Below, piece after piece: positions 47,601-55,164 of a stretch of DNA of 64,000 bases. The notes under the pieces are model-generated. The model saw only the letters and a program-made list of their open reading frames with translations, had not been told where the DNA came from and searched no databases. The position numbers were made by a program, and so were the translations under genes. Source of the stretch: Dyadobacter diqingensis (lineage in GTDB: Bacteria > Bacteroidota > Bacteroidia > Cytophagales > Spirosomataceae); NCBI RefSeq assembly GCF_024220585.1, contig NZ_JAMXKF010000002.1:195392-259391 (forward strand). Direction: 5' to 3'. The stretch's first letter is position 1. Each line of letters opens with the position of its first letter.

Positions 47601-48160
47601 CCCGGACATTGGAACAAACTTTTGTACATTATCAGAAAGGTGGACTGGTAATGTATGCAATTAGAGAATTGCTTGGCGAAACACGCTTCAATGCAGCACT
47701 GCATGACCTGCTCGATCGCCATTCCTATCCACATCCCAAAGCGACGGCGGATGATCTGCTCGGTGCATTGTACCGGCAGTCTACGACGGATCAGGCAAAA
47801 TTGACTGAGGATTGGCTGACAAAGGTGATAGTTTATGATTTGCAGTTGAAAATATTATCCTGCAAACCCCTGACCAACGGACAGTTCCGCGTGAAGATCC
47901 AGGTCGATATTAACAAAACCGATCAGCTGAAAAATGAGACCATCAGACCGGATGAATACATCGACATTGCCGTGTATGATCGGAAATCATCATCCGAAAA
48001 TAATAAGTCATCCCCTGTTTATCTCCAAAAACATCATTTTAACAGCCAGCGAACAGTGCTTGATCTGACCGTTAATAAAAAGCCCGGGTCCGTGGTTATT
48101 GATCCGATGGGCTACTTGCTTGACGAGAATCAAAGCGATCATTTGCAGCTTGTGCGCTGA
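44633..48160 (+). CDS. ABC-2 permease fused to M1 aminopeptidase
   Basis: 1175 residues. About residues 1-570 are a duplicated ABC-2 permease with some twelve membrane helices (FEIRYHFSQITFKLSAMLFF; second half from LKLEVIGLYKHIPFMVMLLL). The C-terminal about 600 residues are an M1 gluzincin peptidase placed outside the cytoplasmic membrane: zinc ligands in AHEVSHQWWANRL and ESLAKYTEM (His about 922 and 926, Glu about 945), and RGAATAYPGIVF in the position of the GAMEN exopeptidase motif, which is not conserved. A Tyr (FVHYQKGGLVMY) is present for transition-state binding. The fusion, seen also in other Bacteroidota, suggests that cleavage and transport are coupled. The substrate is not known. 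Translated with the ATPase. Confidence 0.9.
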   Translation: MLSSMLGFEIRYHFSQITFKLSAMLFFMLGVIAIHGSFGGDEVHKNAPYVITFIVGLLSLSSIFVSTLFCANVVLRDATSRMEAIVFATSVKRGTYFLVRFLGLLISVFIVLFLSELGVFVGSAFLDAGQTGTFSFGFYLQPLLVFGLPNILFSAGIIFCTAMLTRNLRAVYAAGVLLYILYLTASILGNSPLFASSTLKITPDDALPILLDPFGLAAFFTETRTWTDLQRNTLLFPLTNPFLSNRLLWTTLSLFLLGGSYRFFSFRPLASASAKPSKKAEKYIPRRLGYQRYTVQPAGTGYFFTAFRSQLKLEVIGLYKHIPFMVMLLLWIFIFTIELKDTLFSGPLGIRSFPATSIIVDEMRSIKPALLLIIFYTAELLGRERTDHIEPLIYSTPVPNGIIWAAKSVTLAFLLFVLVTANIGIGLTMQIGSGYFNFELSQYLSLYYYSGLPLLLFALLAILIQTLTPNKYLGMLLTAVVVFILLFSKKLGLEHYLLRYGIVPELHYADMNGFGHYAKAFNWYMLYWTAFSVMLSLLAIVCWRNNAYIRPWQRIRSIGTHWTRAGKTAFILALITWMSTGAYIYYQTNIAARYKNSKAKLDWKLQYEKKYKPLARLAQPNIKSVKTTVDLYPDEARYTVKGHYILKNETAQPMENIVAGVDPEITKAHLMIHGVVKSTVDAEFGQYSFQLTKPLMPGQEIAIDFSLEINRSGFTEFNNENSVATNGSYIELEKYVPFLGYNSGFETDDPTSRKNAGLPTFTAAQSDDLDYHLIDFETTVSTLPDQYVLTTGTLKKSWTKDNRRFFNYKTSAPVNFMFALSSARYETKKEKFAEVELRILHQKGHENNVPFMMKAMKDALNYCNLNYGQYPLKQLTIAEIPHYRGAATAYPGIVFSAEKINFLSDFRDTNRVNQAYAIVAHEVSHQWWANRLAPADQPGRNMLTESLAKYTEMMILEKTFGKSLARQYLKIDNSLYFAMRNSSGKELPLTRTLEQTFVHYQKGGLVMYAIRELLGETRFNAALHDLLDRHSYPHPKATADDLLGALYRQSTTDQAKLTEDWLTKVIVYDLQLKILSCKPLTNGQFRVKIQVDINKTDQLKNETIRPDEYIDIAVYDRKSSSENNKSSPVYLQKHHFNSQRTVLDLTVNKKPGSVVIDPMGYLLDENQSDHLQLVR

Positions 48161-48181
48161 CTTCACGCAACCCATTTTTAC

Positions 48182-48233
48182 AAAAAGCCTTCATCCTGTC
48201 AATCACAAAAGATTGGCTGAATGAAGACTTTTG
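48182..48233. terminator. Bidirectional hairpin between convergent genes
   Basis: A two-part stem: AAAAG..CTTCAT..GTCAATC pairs with GATTGGC..ATGAAG..CTTTT around an ACAAAA loop. Its T-rich flanks on both strands fit termination of the permease-peptidase gene and the convergent inositol-phosphate synthase gene. Confidence 0.7.
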
Positions 48234-48250
48234 CGGTTATGGTCAGGAAA

Positions 48251-49444
48251 TTATTTTTTCAGTTGTTTTCTGGTTGACTCCGTCAACTCACGTTTTGCCA
48301 GGGCGTGGCATTCGTAAATCGCATCGCTGAACATCATTTGCTGCGGCGGCGTTTTTTGGGTAGACGCAGACGGGCCGCGAAGTGCTCCAACCAGCCCCAG
48401 TTCCCGGGCTACATACACATAACGGATCGCATCAATCACCACACCGGCGGAGTTGGGTGAATCCTGTACAGAAAGCTGGGCGTCAAGAATAACCGGAGCA
48501 CCCATAAAACCTTCCAGCTCCAAACGGAAATTGGCAACTTTGTTATCACCGTAAAAAGCAATGTATTCCGAAGGACCGGCGTGTAAAAAGCTGTCCTGCG
48601 TAGAAATCCCGCGGATGTCATTTTGGGCACGGATCACGTTTTCCTTTGAAATCTTCTTGGACTTCAAACGGTTTTTGTCCTCCATATTCAAAAAGTCGGT
48701 GTTACCGCCAACATTTCGTTGGATATGCGCTTTCACATGGTGCCCCCGCTCGAAGGCAAGCTCCTGAAGCATTTGCGAGACAATACTTGCCCCAAACTGA
48801 CTTCTCATGTCATCGCCGATAATAGGAATACCTGCATCGATGAACTTCTGTTCCCATACAGGATCGGAGGCGATGAACACCGGAATACAGTTTACGAGGG
48901 AAATTCCCAGTTCAATACAAATCTCCGCGTAAAATTCAGTCGCAAGCTGCGAACCGACCGGCAGATAATTGATTAAAACTTCAACCTGATGATCTTTCAA
49001 TTGCTGAACAATTTCGGCACGAAGCGAATGAACCAGGTCCTGATCATAAACAACACCGTCCACCAGTGAATCTGTCGTTTTCAGCTCGTCCTTGATCACA
49101 AAACGGTTGCTTTCCGGATAAGCTTCCATTTGCGGTGATACCCCGTCGATCACCGGAGACCGGTAAATTGGCGCTTCCGAAGTAATGTCTCCATTCAGTA
49201 CGATTGTACAATTTGGCCTGGCAAAAATCGCATCTTTCAGGGGAAGCCCAATCTTTCTTTCGTCCACATCGAACCCGCAGACAAATTCAATATTTTCGGC
49301 CTTATATCCGCCGATATTGTCGGCCATTAAACCGGATGTTTTCTCAGAAAATTTAGTGTAATATTCTACTCCCTGAACTAGTGAACTGGCGCAGTTTCCG
49401 ACACCTAATATGGCAACTCTGATTTTATTAGTCTCTTTTTGCAT
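48251..49444 (-). CDS. ino1: Inositol-3-phosphate synthase
   Basis: 397 residues, close to the short prokaryotic form of myo-inositol-1-phosphate synthase. The N-terminal NAD site is VAILGVGNCASSLVQGVEYY. INYLPVGSQLATEFYAEICI, GDDMRSQFGASIVSQMLQEL, NTDFLNMEDKNRLKSKKISK and the Lys-rich catalytic region match the actinobacterial-type enzyme. It converts glucose 6-phosphate into 1D-myo-inositol 3-phosphate with NAD as catalytic cofactor. Inositol lipids or solutes are uncommon but known in Bacteroidota. The gene is alone, with a LacI-type palindrome about 220 bases upstream. Symbol used by family analogy. Confidence 0.9.
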   Translation of the reverse strand: MQKETNKIRVAILGVGNCASSLVQGVEYYTKFSEKTSGLMADNIGGYKAENIEFVCGFDVDERKIGLPLKDAIFARPNCTIVLNGDITSEAPIYRSPVIDGVSPQMEAYPESNRFVIKDELKTTDSLVDGVVYDQDLVHSLRAEIVQQLKDHQVEVLINYLPVGSQLATEFYAEICIELGISLVNCIPVFIASDPVWEQKFIDAGIPIIGDDMRSQFGASIVSQMLQELAFERGHHVKAHIQRNVGGNTDFLNMEDKNRLKSKKISKENVIRAQNDIRGISTQDSFLHAGPSEYIAFYGDNKVANFRLELEGFMGAPVILDAQLSVQDSPNSAGVVIDAIRYVYVARELGLVGALRGPSASTQKTPPQQMMFSDAIYECHALAKRELTESTRKQLKK

Positions 49445-49656
49445 TATCGGATCTATTTTATTTAATAATGATCCCGTAAAGAAACTAAATAAATCAACCC
49501 GAAATAAATTTTACAAGTGTTATAAAACAGGTAATTAGCTCTAAAAATACAAGTTTTCAAGCTAAAAGGCTGCGACACAAAACGCTACAAAAAAAGAAGT
49601 CGTGCGTATTTTTTTATAATATTTTCGAGAAATATCCGGAAATACGTATAATCAAT

Positions 49657-49670
49657 TGCAAACGTTTGCA
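49657..49670. promoter_or_regulatory. LacI-type operator palindrome
   Basis: TGCAAACGTTTGCA is a perfect 14-base palindrome with the central CG and flanking GCAAA/TTTGC typical of LacI/PurR-family operators. It lies in the 272-base spacer upstream of the inositol-phosphate synthase gene and about 45 bases past the 3' end of the ankyrin gene. No LacI-type regulator is encoded in the window. The rest of this spacer is AT-rich and shows no gene. Confidence 0.5.
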
Positions 49671-49716
49671 TAAAATTTAAAAATCAGAAAAGTTCCCCTC
49701 AATAGACATCTTTTTT

Positions 49717-50463
49717 CTACCCGTTTTTCAGGTAAGCGCAGGGAACATTGGAAGGCTGATAATCGATCCCGTAAGCAGCCCAGAGAAGGCTGACAACGAC
49801 ACCTGAAATTGTCTCTTCATTTCGGTGCATTTGTGGTAATAATCCCATCATGGCATAACTCACCGGGTTCACCGCAGGGATCAAAGTTTCCCACGTATAA
49901 CCCTTCCCCCAGATGAGTCCGGGTACGGTAATTTTCAAATCTGCCTGTTCGGAAATCAGATAGTTCAGCATATCCAGCGATTGATTTGAATTTTGATTGA
50001 CCGTATGAAAAACGGGCGTTTGTCCGCCAAACCCGTGAACATCAAATCCGGCCTGCGCATTGATATCAGCCCCGGCTCTGACCAGCTCCCGGGCACTGGC
50101 CAAATGGTTAAACTCGGCACAAATATGAAGTAAGGTCACCTGATCAAGGGGCGTGTAGGCACAGCGAAGCGTATACCTTTTCGAAACCACCGATGGGTTA
50201 ATAACCAGATGTTCTGCCAGTGACACGGCATCATCAAGCAGCACGGCGAGTAAAATTTTATCATCAAATTCCAATCCGTAGTCAACGAAAACCCGGACGC
50301 ATTGTTTAAATCGTGGCGAGCGGGCATATTCACTGGTCAGTTCTTCAATAAGGGGTTTTCCGTTGAAGTAATCGTTGGGAGTAACACCGTGTTCAAAACA
50401 TCGTCTGATCCCTTCAACCGAATGAACTTCAATTTCCCCGATAATCTCCTGCAAGTAATCCAT
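49717..50463 (-). CDS. Ankyrin-repeat protein
   Basis: 248 residues. The central part has ankyrin-like units: VTLLHICAEFNHLASARELV followed by RAGADINAQAG, then GGQTPVFHTVNQNSNQSLDM followed by LNYLISEQADLKI; the first about 80 residues (VEGIRRCFEHGVTPNDYFNG, FVDYGLEFDDKILLAVLLDD) are more divergent repeats. It has no signal peptide, so it acts in the cytosol, probably in protein binding. A well-formed ATG start; the neighbours give no hint of a partner. Confidence 0.78.
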   Translation of the reverse strand: MDYLQEIIGEIEVHSVEGIRRCFEHGVTPNDYFNGKPLIEELTSEYARSPRFKQCVRVFVDYGLEFDDKILLAVLLDDAVSLAEHLVINPSVVSKRYTLRCAYTPLDQVTLLHICAEFNHLASARELVRAGADINAQAGFDVHGFGGQTPVFHTVNQNSNQSLDMLNYLISEQADLKITVPGLIWGKGYTWETLIPAVNPVSYAMMGLLPQMHRNEETISGVVVSLLWAAYGIDYQPSNVPCAYLKNG

Positions 50464-50498
50464 GAGACGCTATCAAAACGGTTCGGACTGAGAAAATA

Positions 50499-50542
50499 AT
50501 CCGTCAATTACGAAGCAGCTAACGGCTTGATAATCGACGGAT
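50499..50542 (-). terminator. Composite hairpin downstream of cytochrome gene
   Basis: ATCCGTC (50499-50505) pairs with GACGGAT (50536-50542), with an inner AAGC/GCTT stem. It lies just after the stop of the minus-strand cytochrome c gene and before the ankyrin gene. No U-tract, so it is uncertain. Confidence 0.35.
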
Positions 50543-50561
50543 CTTGCAGATAAAGATACAG

Positions 50562-51413
50562 TTAAATACTTTTAAGGTAAAGACGCACGGCCTTTAATTC
50601 TACATCTGAAAACTCCCTGGTCATCTTCCACGGCATAGGCTCTTTCAGTGTACTGCCATCTGGCCGGATACCAGTCCGAAGCGCATGGAAAAACTGCTCG
50701 TCTGTCCATTGGCTGCTTTTTCCGGTGGACGAAATATCAGGATTGGGCCCTCCCCCTTTCATATTGGGCTGGTGGCAATGCGTACACACCAAGGCCACGT
50801 ACTTACCAAATTCAGCCGTTTCTGCCATTTCTTTGCCAGCAGGCGGCAAAGCGGCATGATCAATCTTTTCAGCGGCGAACAAATCCAGCTGACCAAGATC
50901 CGTCAGGATCGTGGCACCCGGTCCGATCTCGGATAACGGAAGCTGATTATCCACAGGAGGAACCTGCGCGCAGTAGGCGATGATGGCTTTCAAATCAGGT
51001 TCGGTAAGCTGGTTATAATTGACAGAAGGCATATACAAAAGCGGTTTCCCATCTTGACCAAGCCCGTGCCGGATGGCCAGAACCCAATCACGTGCGGTAA
51101 AACCCGGTCGCAGCCCACCCTGACCGCGGGTGATATTTTTAGCCACCAGGCGCCCCACACCCGACTTTTCAAATATTGTTCTGCCACTCAGATCTTTGCC
51201 GTGACAGTCGTCACAGCCTTTGACAGCGACCAGTCGTTTTCCCTGCGCAATTATGGCTGAATCGGTGACGAGGTCGATCGCAACGGGTTTTACTGAAAAC
51301 TGTTTATTCCTTCGGTTGTCCGTTGCAATCCAGGCTTTGGTGTAATAACCAAGCACCAGCAAGACGATCAGCAGCAGTATCCGCACCGTCCATTTCATTA
51401 TTTTCTTTAACAT
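50562..51413 (-). CDS. Membrane-anchored diheme cytochrome c
   Basis: 283 residues. An N-terminal helix (WTVRILLLIVLLVLGYYTKA) anchors or exports the protein. Two class I cytochrome c domains follow, each with a heme attachment site: CDDCH (about residue 67) and CTHCH (about 209). Likely axial Met ligands lie in YMPSVNY and EPMPWKM. Such proteins pass electrons in the periplasm, often next to dehydrogenases or oxidases, but no redox partner is encoded nearby. The start ATG gives a standard basic n-region (MLKKIMKW). Confidence 0.9.
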   Translation of the reverse strand: MLKKIMKWTVRILLLIVLLVLGYYTKAWIATDNRRNKQFSVKPVAIDLVTDSAIIAQGKRLVAVKGCDDCHGKDLSGRTIFEKSGVGRLVAKNITRGQGGLRPGFTARDWVLAIRHGLGQDGKPLLYMPSVNYNQLTEPDLKAIIAYCAQVPPVDNQLPLSEIGPGATILTDLGQLDLFAAEKIDHAALPPAGKEMAETAEFGKYVALVCTHCHQPNMKGGGPNPDISSTGKSSQWTDEQFFHALRTGIRPDGSTLKEPMPWKMTREFSDVELKAVRLYLKSI

Positions 51414-51826
51414 GGCTTTGATATTTTATTGCTTTAAAAAACCGGAATGATCTTTGCGGCGAGGGAGCCCTACACCGCGTTTAATCGATCCTGACCATGC
51501 AAATTTGTGTTACTCAGCACCTAAGCTGAAAGTTGAACCGGTTAAAATGTCATTTGACCCGGATGAAGTGTTCAAAACCGCTTATGAGGTATAATTGAGT
51601 TTAGGATGCTAAGGGAGGACTTCACTAACGGACCGTAACCGGACATTTTACGCAAGAGTGTTCAGATTTGAACAGAGTTATATTTGGATAACAGGTAAGT
51701 GAAAAATATTAACAATCTGATAATCATCATATTAAATAAATATACTTTGCCAAAATCCAACGATTTTCCTGACAGGCACGCCCTTTTAATACTATGAACT
51801 AATGTTTCACTACAAAAATATTAGCC
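51414..51826. other. Divergent intergenic region
   Basis: No clear gene. On the plus strand a stop-free stretch of about 45 codons ends in a TAA near 51592 and includes PTPRLIDPDHANLCY and MSFDPDEVFKTAYEV; its codon content looks gene-like and may be the tail of a lost gene, but it has no start or family match. TATATTTG at 51679-51686 matches the Bacteroidota -7 consensus TAnnTTTG, but there is no TTG at the right distance and it is about 140 bases from the next start. Confidence 0.35.
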
Positions 51827-52195
51827 ATGAAAACTCCAATCAATTACTTGCTGCTTAGTCTGTTGACTTTGATTTCTTTGAGCTCATTTAGGGATGGAAA
51901 CGAAACCGTCCAAAAGCTGGATGCACGGCTTTACAATATTGCAAATACCCACAAGGTAAAACTGATGGTGGATTCTGGTACGGACAGTAACCTGAAAATT
52001 GTGCTGAAAGGAAAGGATCGCACAACCTACTATTCGGAGTTTTATAATCCCAAGGGACAAAAATACAGTCGTGTTTTTAATATGGATGAAATGAACGAAG
52101 GCGTGTACTACTTCGAAGTGTATTACAAAAAACAAAAGCTCGTTAAAGAGGTAAAAATTCAACAGAATTATGAGAAAATGATCGCAGTACTTTGA
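51827..52195 (+). CDS. Small exported protein of unknown function
   Basis: 122 residues with a signal peptide (MKTPINYLLLSLLTLISLSS), then a short beta-rich domain: LMVDSGTDSNLKIVLKGKDR, YSEFYNPKGQKYSRVFNMDE, GVYYFEVYYKKQKLVKEVKI. The alternating pattern is like a single Ig-like or T9SS-tail-like sandwich. I do not recognise a named family. A very strong terminator follows three bases after the stop, which supports a real monocistronic gene. Confidence 0.7.
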   Translation: MKTPINYLLLSLLTLISLSSFRDGNETVQKLDARLYNIANTHKVKLMVDSGTDSNLKIVLKGKDRTTYYSEFYNPKGQKYSRVFNMDEMNEGVYYFEVYYKKQKLVKEVKIQQNYEKMIAVL

Positions 52196-52197
52196 TA

Positions 52198-52250
52198 GAA
52201 TACGGGTTCGGAGCTTCTCCAAGCTCCGAACCCGTATTCTATTTATTTTT
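52198..52250 (+). terminator. Strong terminator, 19-bp perfect stem
   Basis: GAATACGGGTTCGGAGCTT pairs perfectly with its complement after a CTCC loop (52198-52216 and 52221-52239), then TATTTATTTTT on the plus strand. The opposite strand lacks a U-tract, but the stem could still mark the 3' end of the convergent GH88 transcript. Confidence 0.9.
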
Positions 52251-52253
52251 ACC

Positions 52254-53444
52254 TCAATGTTGTCCCTGACGTAACTTTTTAAGCCTGGTCAGGGCTTCGA
52301 TGTAATAGTAATCGGCGTAGTTGATCGACACGTCAATTTCAGTACCATTGGGATGATGGCCTGTCGAGTGCATTAGAAACGCATGGTTTTTGTCGCCGCT
52401 TTTATAGTGATTGGAAGCCAGGGAAATTAGCATTTTCTCCGCCTCTGTTCGATAAAACGCAGCCTTCTTTTTGTCCTTTGTCAGGGTAGAAAGTTCAAGA
52501 AGACCTGACGCTACAATAGCCGCCGCTGATGCATCTTTTGGGGCCAGCGGAATTTTAGGATCGTTAAAATCCCAATAAGGCACCTGATCAGCGGGCAGAT
52601 TTTTGATATAGACATCGGCGGTTTTTTGCGCGGTTTCAAGAAAATCTTTTCTGCCGGTTTCTCTGGTGCTCATCGTAAAACCATAAATCGCCCAGGCCTG
52701 TCCGCGTGCCCACATGGTGTTATCTGCATATCCCTGATGCGTCACACCTTTGATAAATCTGCCGGTTTTATCATCATAAACCGCGACATGATAAGAGGTC
52801 CAGTCCGGACGAAAATGGTTTTTCATTGTCGTTTCGGCATGTTTTTCGGCGATTTCATACAACCGTTTACCACCTCCGTTTTTCGCCGCCCAAAAAAGCA
52901 TTTCCAGATTGATCATGTTGTCCATAATCGTATTGTGTGGCCAGCCCATCTGTTTGACCATGCGCGGCCAGGAAAGTATGGTGCCCACTTTCGGATTGAA
53001 AAGCAATGCAAGCGAATCCGACGCGCGTAAAATTGGTTGCTTAAACACGGGATTTTTCGTCAGCCGATAGCCATTTCCGGCACTGGTGTAAAACAGAAAA
53101 CCGAGGTCATGATCATGTTCTTTGGCATCAAGAACCGGTGTCAGCGCTTCCGTAAATTTTTCGGCCGCATCTTTGAAAGATTTGTCTGTTGAATTCTCAT
53201 AAGCATACCAGAGTGTTCCGGGCCAAAAGCCGCTGGTCCAGTCGTCAATCCCGACGTAGTTCCAGTTGCTGTCACCTTTGGCGATGCGTCTCGGGAGTTT
53301 GGAATAAGGCTGCTTTTCCGCCAGGGTTTTCTTTGCTTGCGTGAAACAATAGGCCAGCTCTTTGTCTACGTCGAGTGTCTGGTTTTGCGCATAGACCTGA
53401 CTGGTCAGGGTTACCGCTAATGTGATCGTTTTTAGATATTTCAT
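52254..53444 (-). CDS. GH88 unsaturated glucuronyl hydrolase
   Basis: 396 residues with a signal peptide (MKYLKTITLAVTLTSQVYAQ), so periplasmic; no T9SS tail. Family GH88 blocks: DWTSGFWPGTLWYAYE, HDHDLGFLF (catalytic Asp), PHNTIMDNMINLEMLFWAAK (second catalytic Asp) and THQGYADNTMWARGQAWAIY. These enzymes hydrate and remove the unsaturated uronic acid that polysaccharide lyases leave at the non-reducing end of oligosaccharides. This fits the lyase genes upstream in the same cluster. The related GH105 family is an alternative, but the WTSGFWPG block favours GH88. Confidence 0.88.
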   Translation of the reverse strand: MKYLKTITLAVTLTSQVYAQNQTLDVDKELAYCFTQAKKTLAEKQPYSKLPRRIAKGDSNWNYVGIDDWTSGFWPGTLWYAYENSTDKSFKDAAEKFTEALTPVLDAKEHDHDLGFLFYTSAGNGYRLTKNPVFKQPILRASDSLALLFNPKVGTILSWPRMVKQMGWPHNTIMDNMINLEMLFWAAKNGGGKRLYEIAEKHAETTMKNHFRPDWTSYHVAVYDDKTGRFIKGVTHQGYADNTMWARGQAWAIYGFTMSTRETGRKDFLETAQKTADVYIKNLPADQVPYWDFNDPKIPLAPKDASAAAIVASGLLELSTLTKDKKKAAFYRTEAEKMLISLASNHYKSGDKNHAFLMHSTGHHPNGTEIDVSINYADYYYIEALTRLKKLRQGQH

Positions 53445-53456
53445 CGTTTTTGATGT

Positions 53457-53500
53457 CCCAGGGCGATGCCCCAGGTTAAGATAGGACGCCCTTTCAGGGC
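53457..53500. repeat. REP-like double hairpin
   Basis: Two GC-rich stems 12 bases apart: CCCAGGGCGATGCCCCAGG (53457-53475) and GCCCTTTCAGGGC (53488-53500). This arrangement (AGCCCTGAAAGGGC, spacer, CCTGGGGC..GCCCTGGG on the minus strand) resembles the dispersed REP elements of Bacteroidota and other phyla that are linked to REP-associated tyrosine transposases. The second stem contains the stop codon of the hydrolase gene. Only one copy was noticed in this window. Confidence 0.6.
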
Positions 53501-55164
53501 TTTTTGATGTAAAAAGTTCTGGTTATTGGTGCTGCGGATTGCAGTTCGGGAATCGCTGTCCGGCCATATTGCCAGGCGACGATCGTCACTTTTACCGGGA
53601 ATTTGGTTTTTGGTGGAATTTTGGTAACATGCAATTCGTCACCCCTTACTTCGGCAGGACCCTCTTTTACGTAAAAGGAAACGGGTACACCGGCGCTGGA
53701 AACCGCATGAAGTTTTATCAAATCTGGGTTATAGGAATAGTCCCGGATCGGGTCAAAGACTATGTTTTGTGTTTTCCCGTCAGTGTTTACGAGCGGAAAC
53801 CGCATGTTGACTTGCTGCACGACACTTTTGTATTTATCATCACCCTCGCTCGATGCCAACAGCCAGATATCATTCGACCGTTTAGGATTATTAAAACCCA
53901 TCCGGTAAAAGCTGATCTGAAAAGTTGTGTCGTTGACTTTTCTGACCGGGCCGCAAATCCGGCTGATCGCCAAAGGCGTACCGGAATGCCGGCCCGCTGG
54001 TCTCGTCTCGGAACTATCCGCGTAAAAAGCACTGACCGAAAAAGTGATTCCATCCTCCACCGGATTAAATTTCAGGTTATACCGGGCATGGGATTTTCCG
54101 GGATCCAGTACTTGCCCATTTTGCCTGAAACCTGCAAACTGCTGTCGTTTACCTCTTGTTTTGGCATAAAACAGCTCAGTTTCCTCAGCCATTTCTTTAT
54201 CGAAACACCAGGATGCCGTATACCGGTCGCCCTGATAATTTTTATAACGATTCGCTCTGGCAAGCGGCAAACTGTCTTTACGCCACCGGTCCATCAGCCA
54301 ACCTTTCGAGGGATGAACCGCTAAAAGCCTGACAGGTCCTGTTCGGGTACTGCTTTTGGGCAATCTTTTTTCAGCTGCTTTTTTGATAAAAAGACAAACA
54401 TACCGGATCATTCCTTCTGAGTAATCGAAGTGACCGTGCCCCGCATCAGCAAAAAAAGTGATCGGTGTCGCAGGATTTTTTTTGACAAATTCAAAGCCGG
54501 GTTTGATCCGTTCTTCCCACCATTCGTACTCACCCATGATAAATAAGGACGGCACACCTTCAATATTTCGATCACCCCAGTCAGGATTAGGCTTGCCGCT
54601 TCCCGTTAATTTTGTCAGGGGGGCGTCTCCGTGCACCGACACCAATGCCAGTGTCCGCGACGGATTCCAGGCAGCAAAATTCCATGGAAAACTTGCCAAC
54701 GCAGAATGTCCTATCGGCATAATCGGCGCATGTTCAAGCTCTTTATATCCTGAGATTTCTGCCAATGACTTCATCATGCGATTGAAATCTACCGGAGCAT
54801 TTTGATGGAAATCAAAGGTTATTGTCAGGGCGGGCGTTACCCAAATCTCGGCAAAACCCAGTTCGGTCATCGTTTTTCTGAATGCAGGATGTTCCAGCAT
54901 TCCCTCTTCCACCATGTTATGCTGTGTAAAAACCACGCCCCTGACGTGCCGGCAGTTTTCAGGTATCCACAAAAACGCCTCAGGATTCGACTTCGTTTCT
55001 TCTGAAATCACTCCCTCTACCGGCACGCTCCATTGCCAGACCTGCGCCACGCAGAGTTCCCGGTTACAAAGCAGCAGCAACACAAGCCAGAATATCTTTT
55101 GCTTATTTCCCGTTTTCGAAAAGGGGGTTATTCGAGACAAACAAATTTCCATCGTCAGTATCAT
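53494..55164 (-). CDS. Exported alpha/beta hydrolase of unknown specificity
   Basis: 556 residues. After a signal-like helix (KIFWLVLLLLCNRELCVAQ) comes an alpha/beta hydrolase: VVFTQHNMVE in the oxyanion region, nucleophile elbow MPIGHSALASFP, ADAGHGHFD for the catalytic His. The C-terminal half (about 290-556) is beta-rich without clear family. Its start overlaps the heparinase stop by four bases; ATG five codons in (55152) is an alternative. The frame ends YIKKP and its TGA lies inside the REP-like hairpin, so the true C-terminus may have been replaced. It may be a carbohydrate esterase working with the lyase and GH88. Confidence 0.75.
   Translation of the reverse strand: MILTMEICLSRITPFSKTGNKQKIFWLVLLLLCNRELCVAQVWQWSVPVEGVISEETKSNPEAFLWIPENCRHVRGVVFTQHNMVEEGMLEHPAFRKTMTELGFAEIWVTPALTITFDFHQNAPVDFNRMMKSLAEISGYKELEHAPIMPIGHSALASFPWNFAAWNPSRTLALVSVHGDAPLTKLTGSGKPNPDWGDRNIEGVPSLFIMGEYEWWEERIKPGFEFVKKNPATPITFFADAGHGHFDYSEGMIRYVCLFIKKAAEKRLPKSSTRTGPVRLLAVHPSKGWLMDRWRKDSLPLARANRYKNYQGDRYTASWCFDKEMAEETELFYAKTRGKRQQFAGFRQNGQVLDPGKSHARYNLKFNPVEDGITFSVSAFYADSSETRPAGRHSGTPLAISRICGPVRKVNDTTFQISFYRMGFNNPKRSNDIWLLASSEGDDKYKSVVQQVNMRFPLVNTDGKTQNIVFDPIRDYSYNPDLIKLHAVSSAGVPVSFYVKEGPAEVRGDELHVTKIPPKTKFPVKVTIVAWQYGRTAIPELQSAAPITRTFYIKKP

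Noticed and set aside
51679..51686. Promoter -7 element TATATTTG
   Set aside because: Matches TAnnTTTG, but there is no TTG about 19-21 bases upstream and the next start is about 140 bases away.
53539..54324. 261-codon plus-strand open frame opposite the exported hydrolase
   Set aside because: No recognisable domain or signal, while the opposite frame has a signal peptide and hydrolase motifs.
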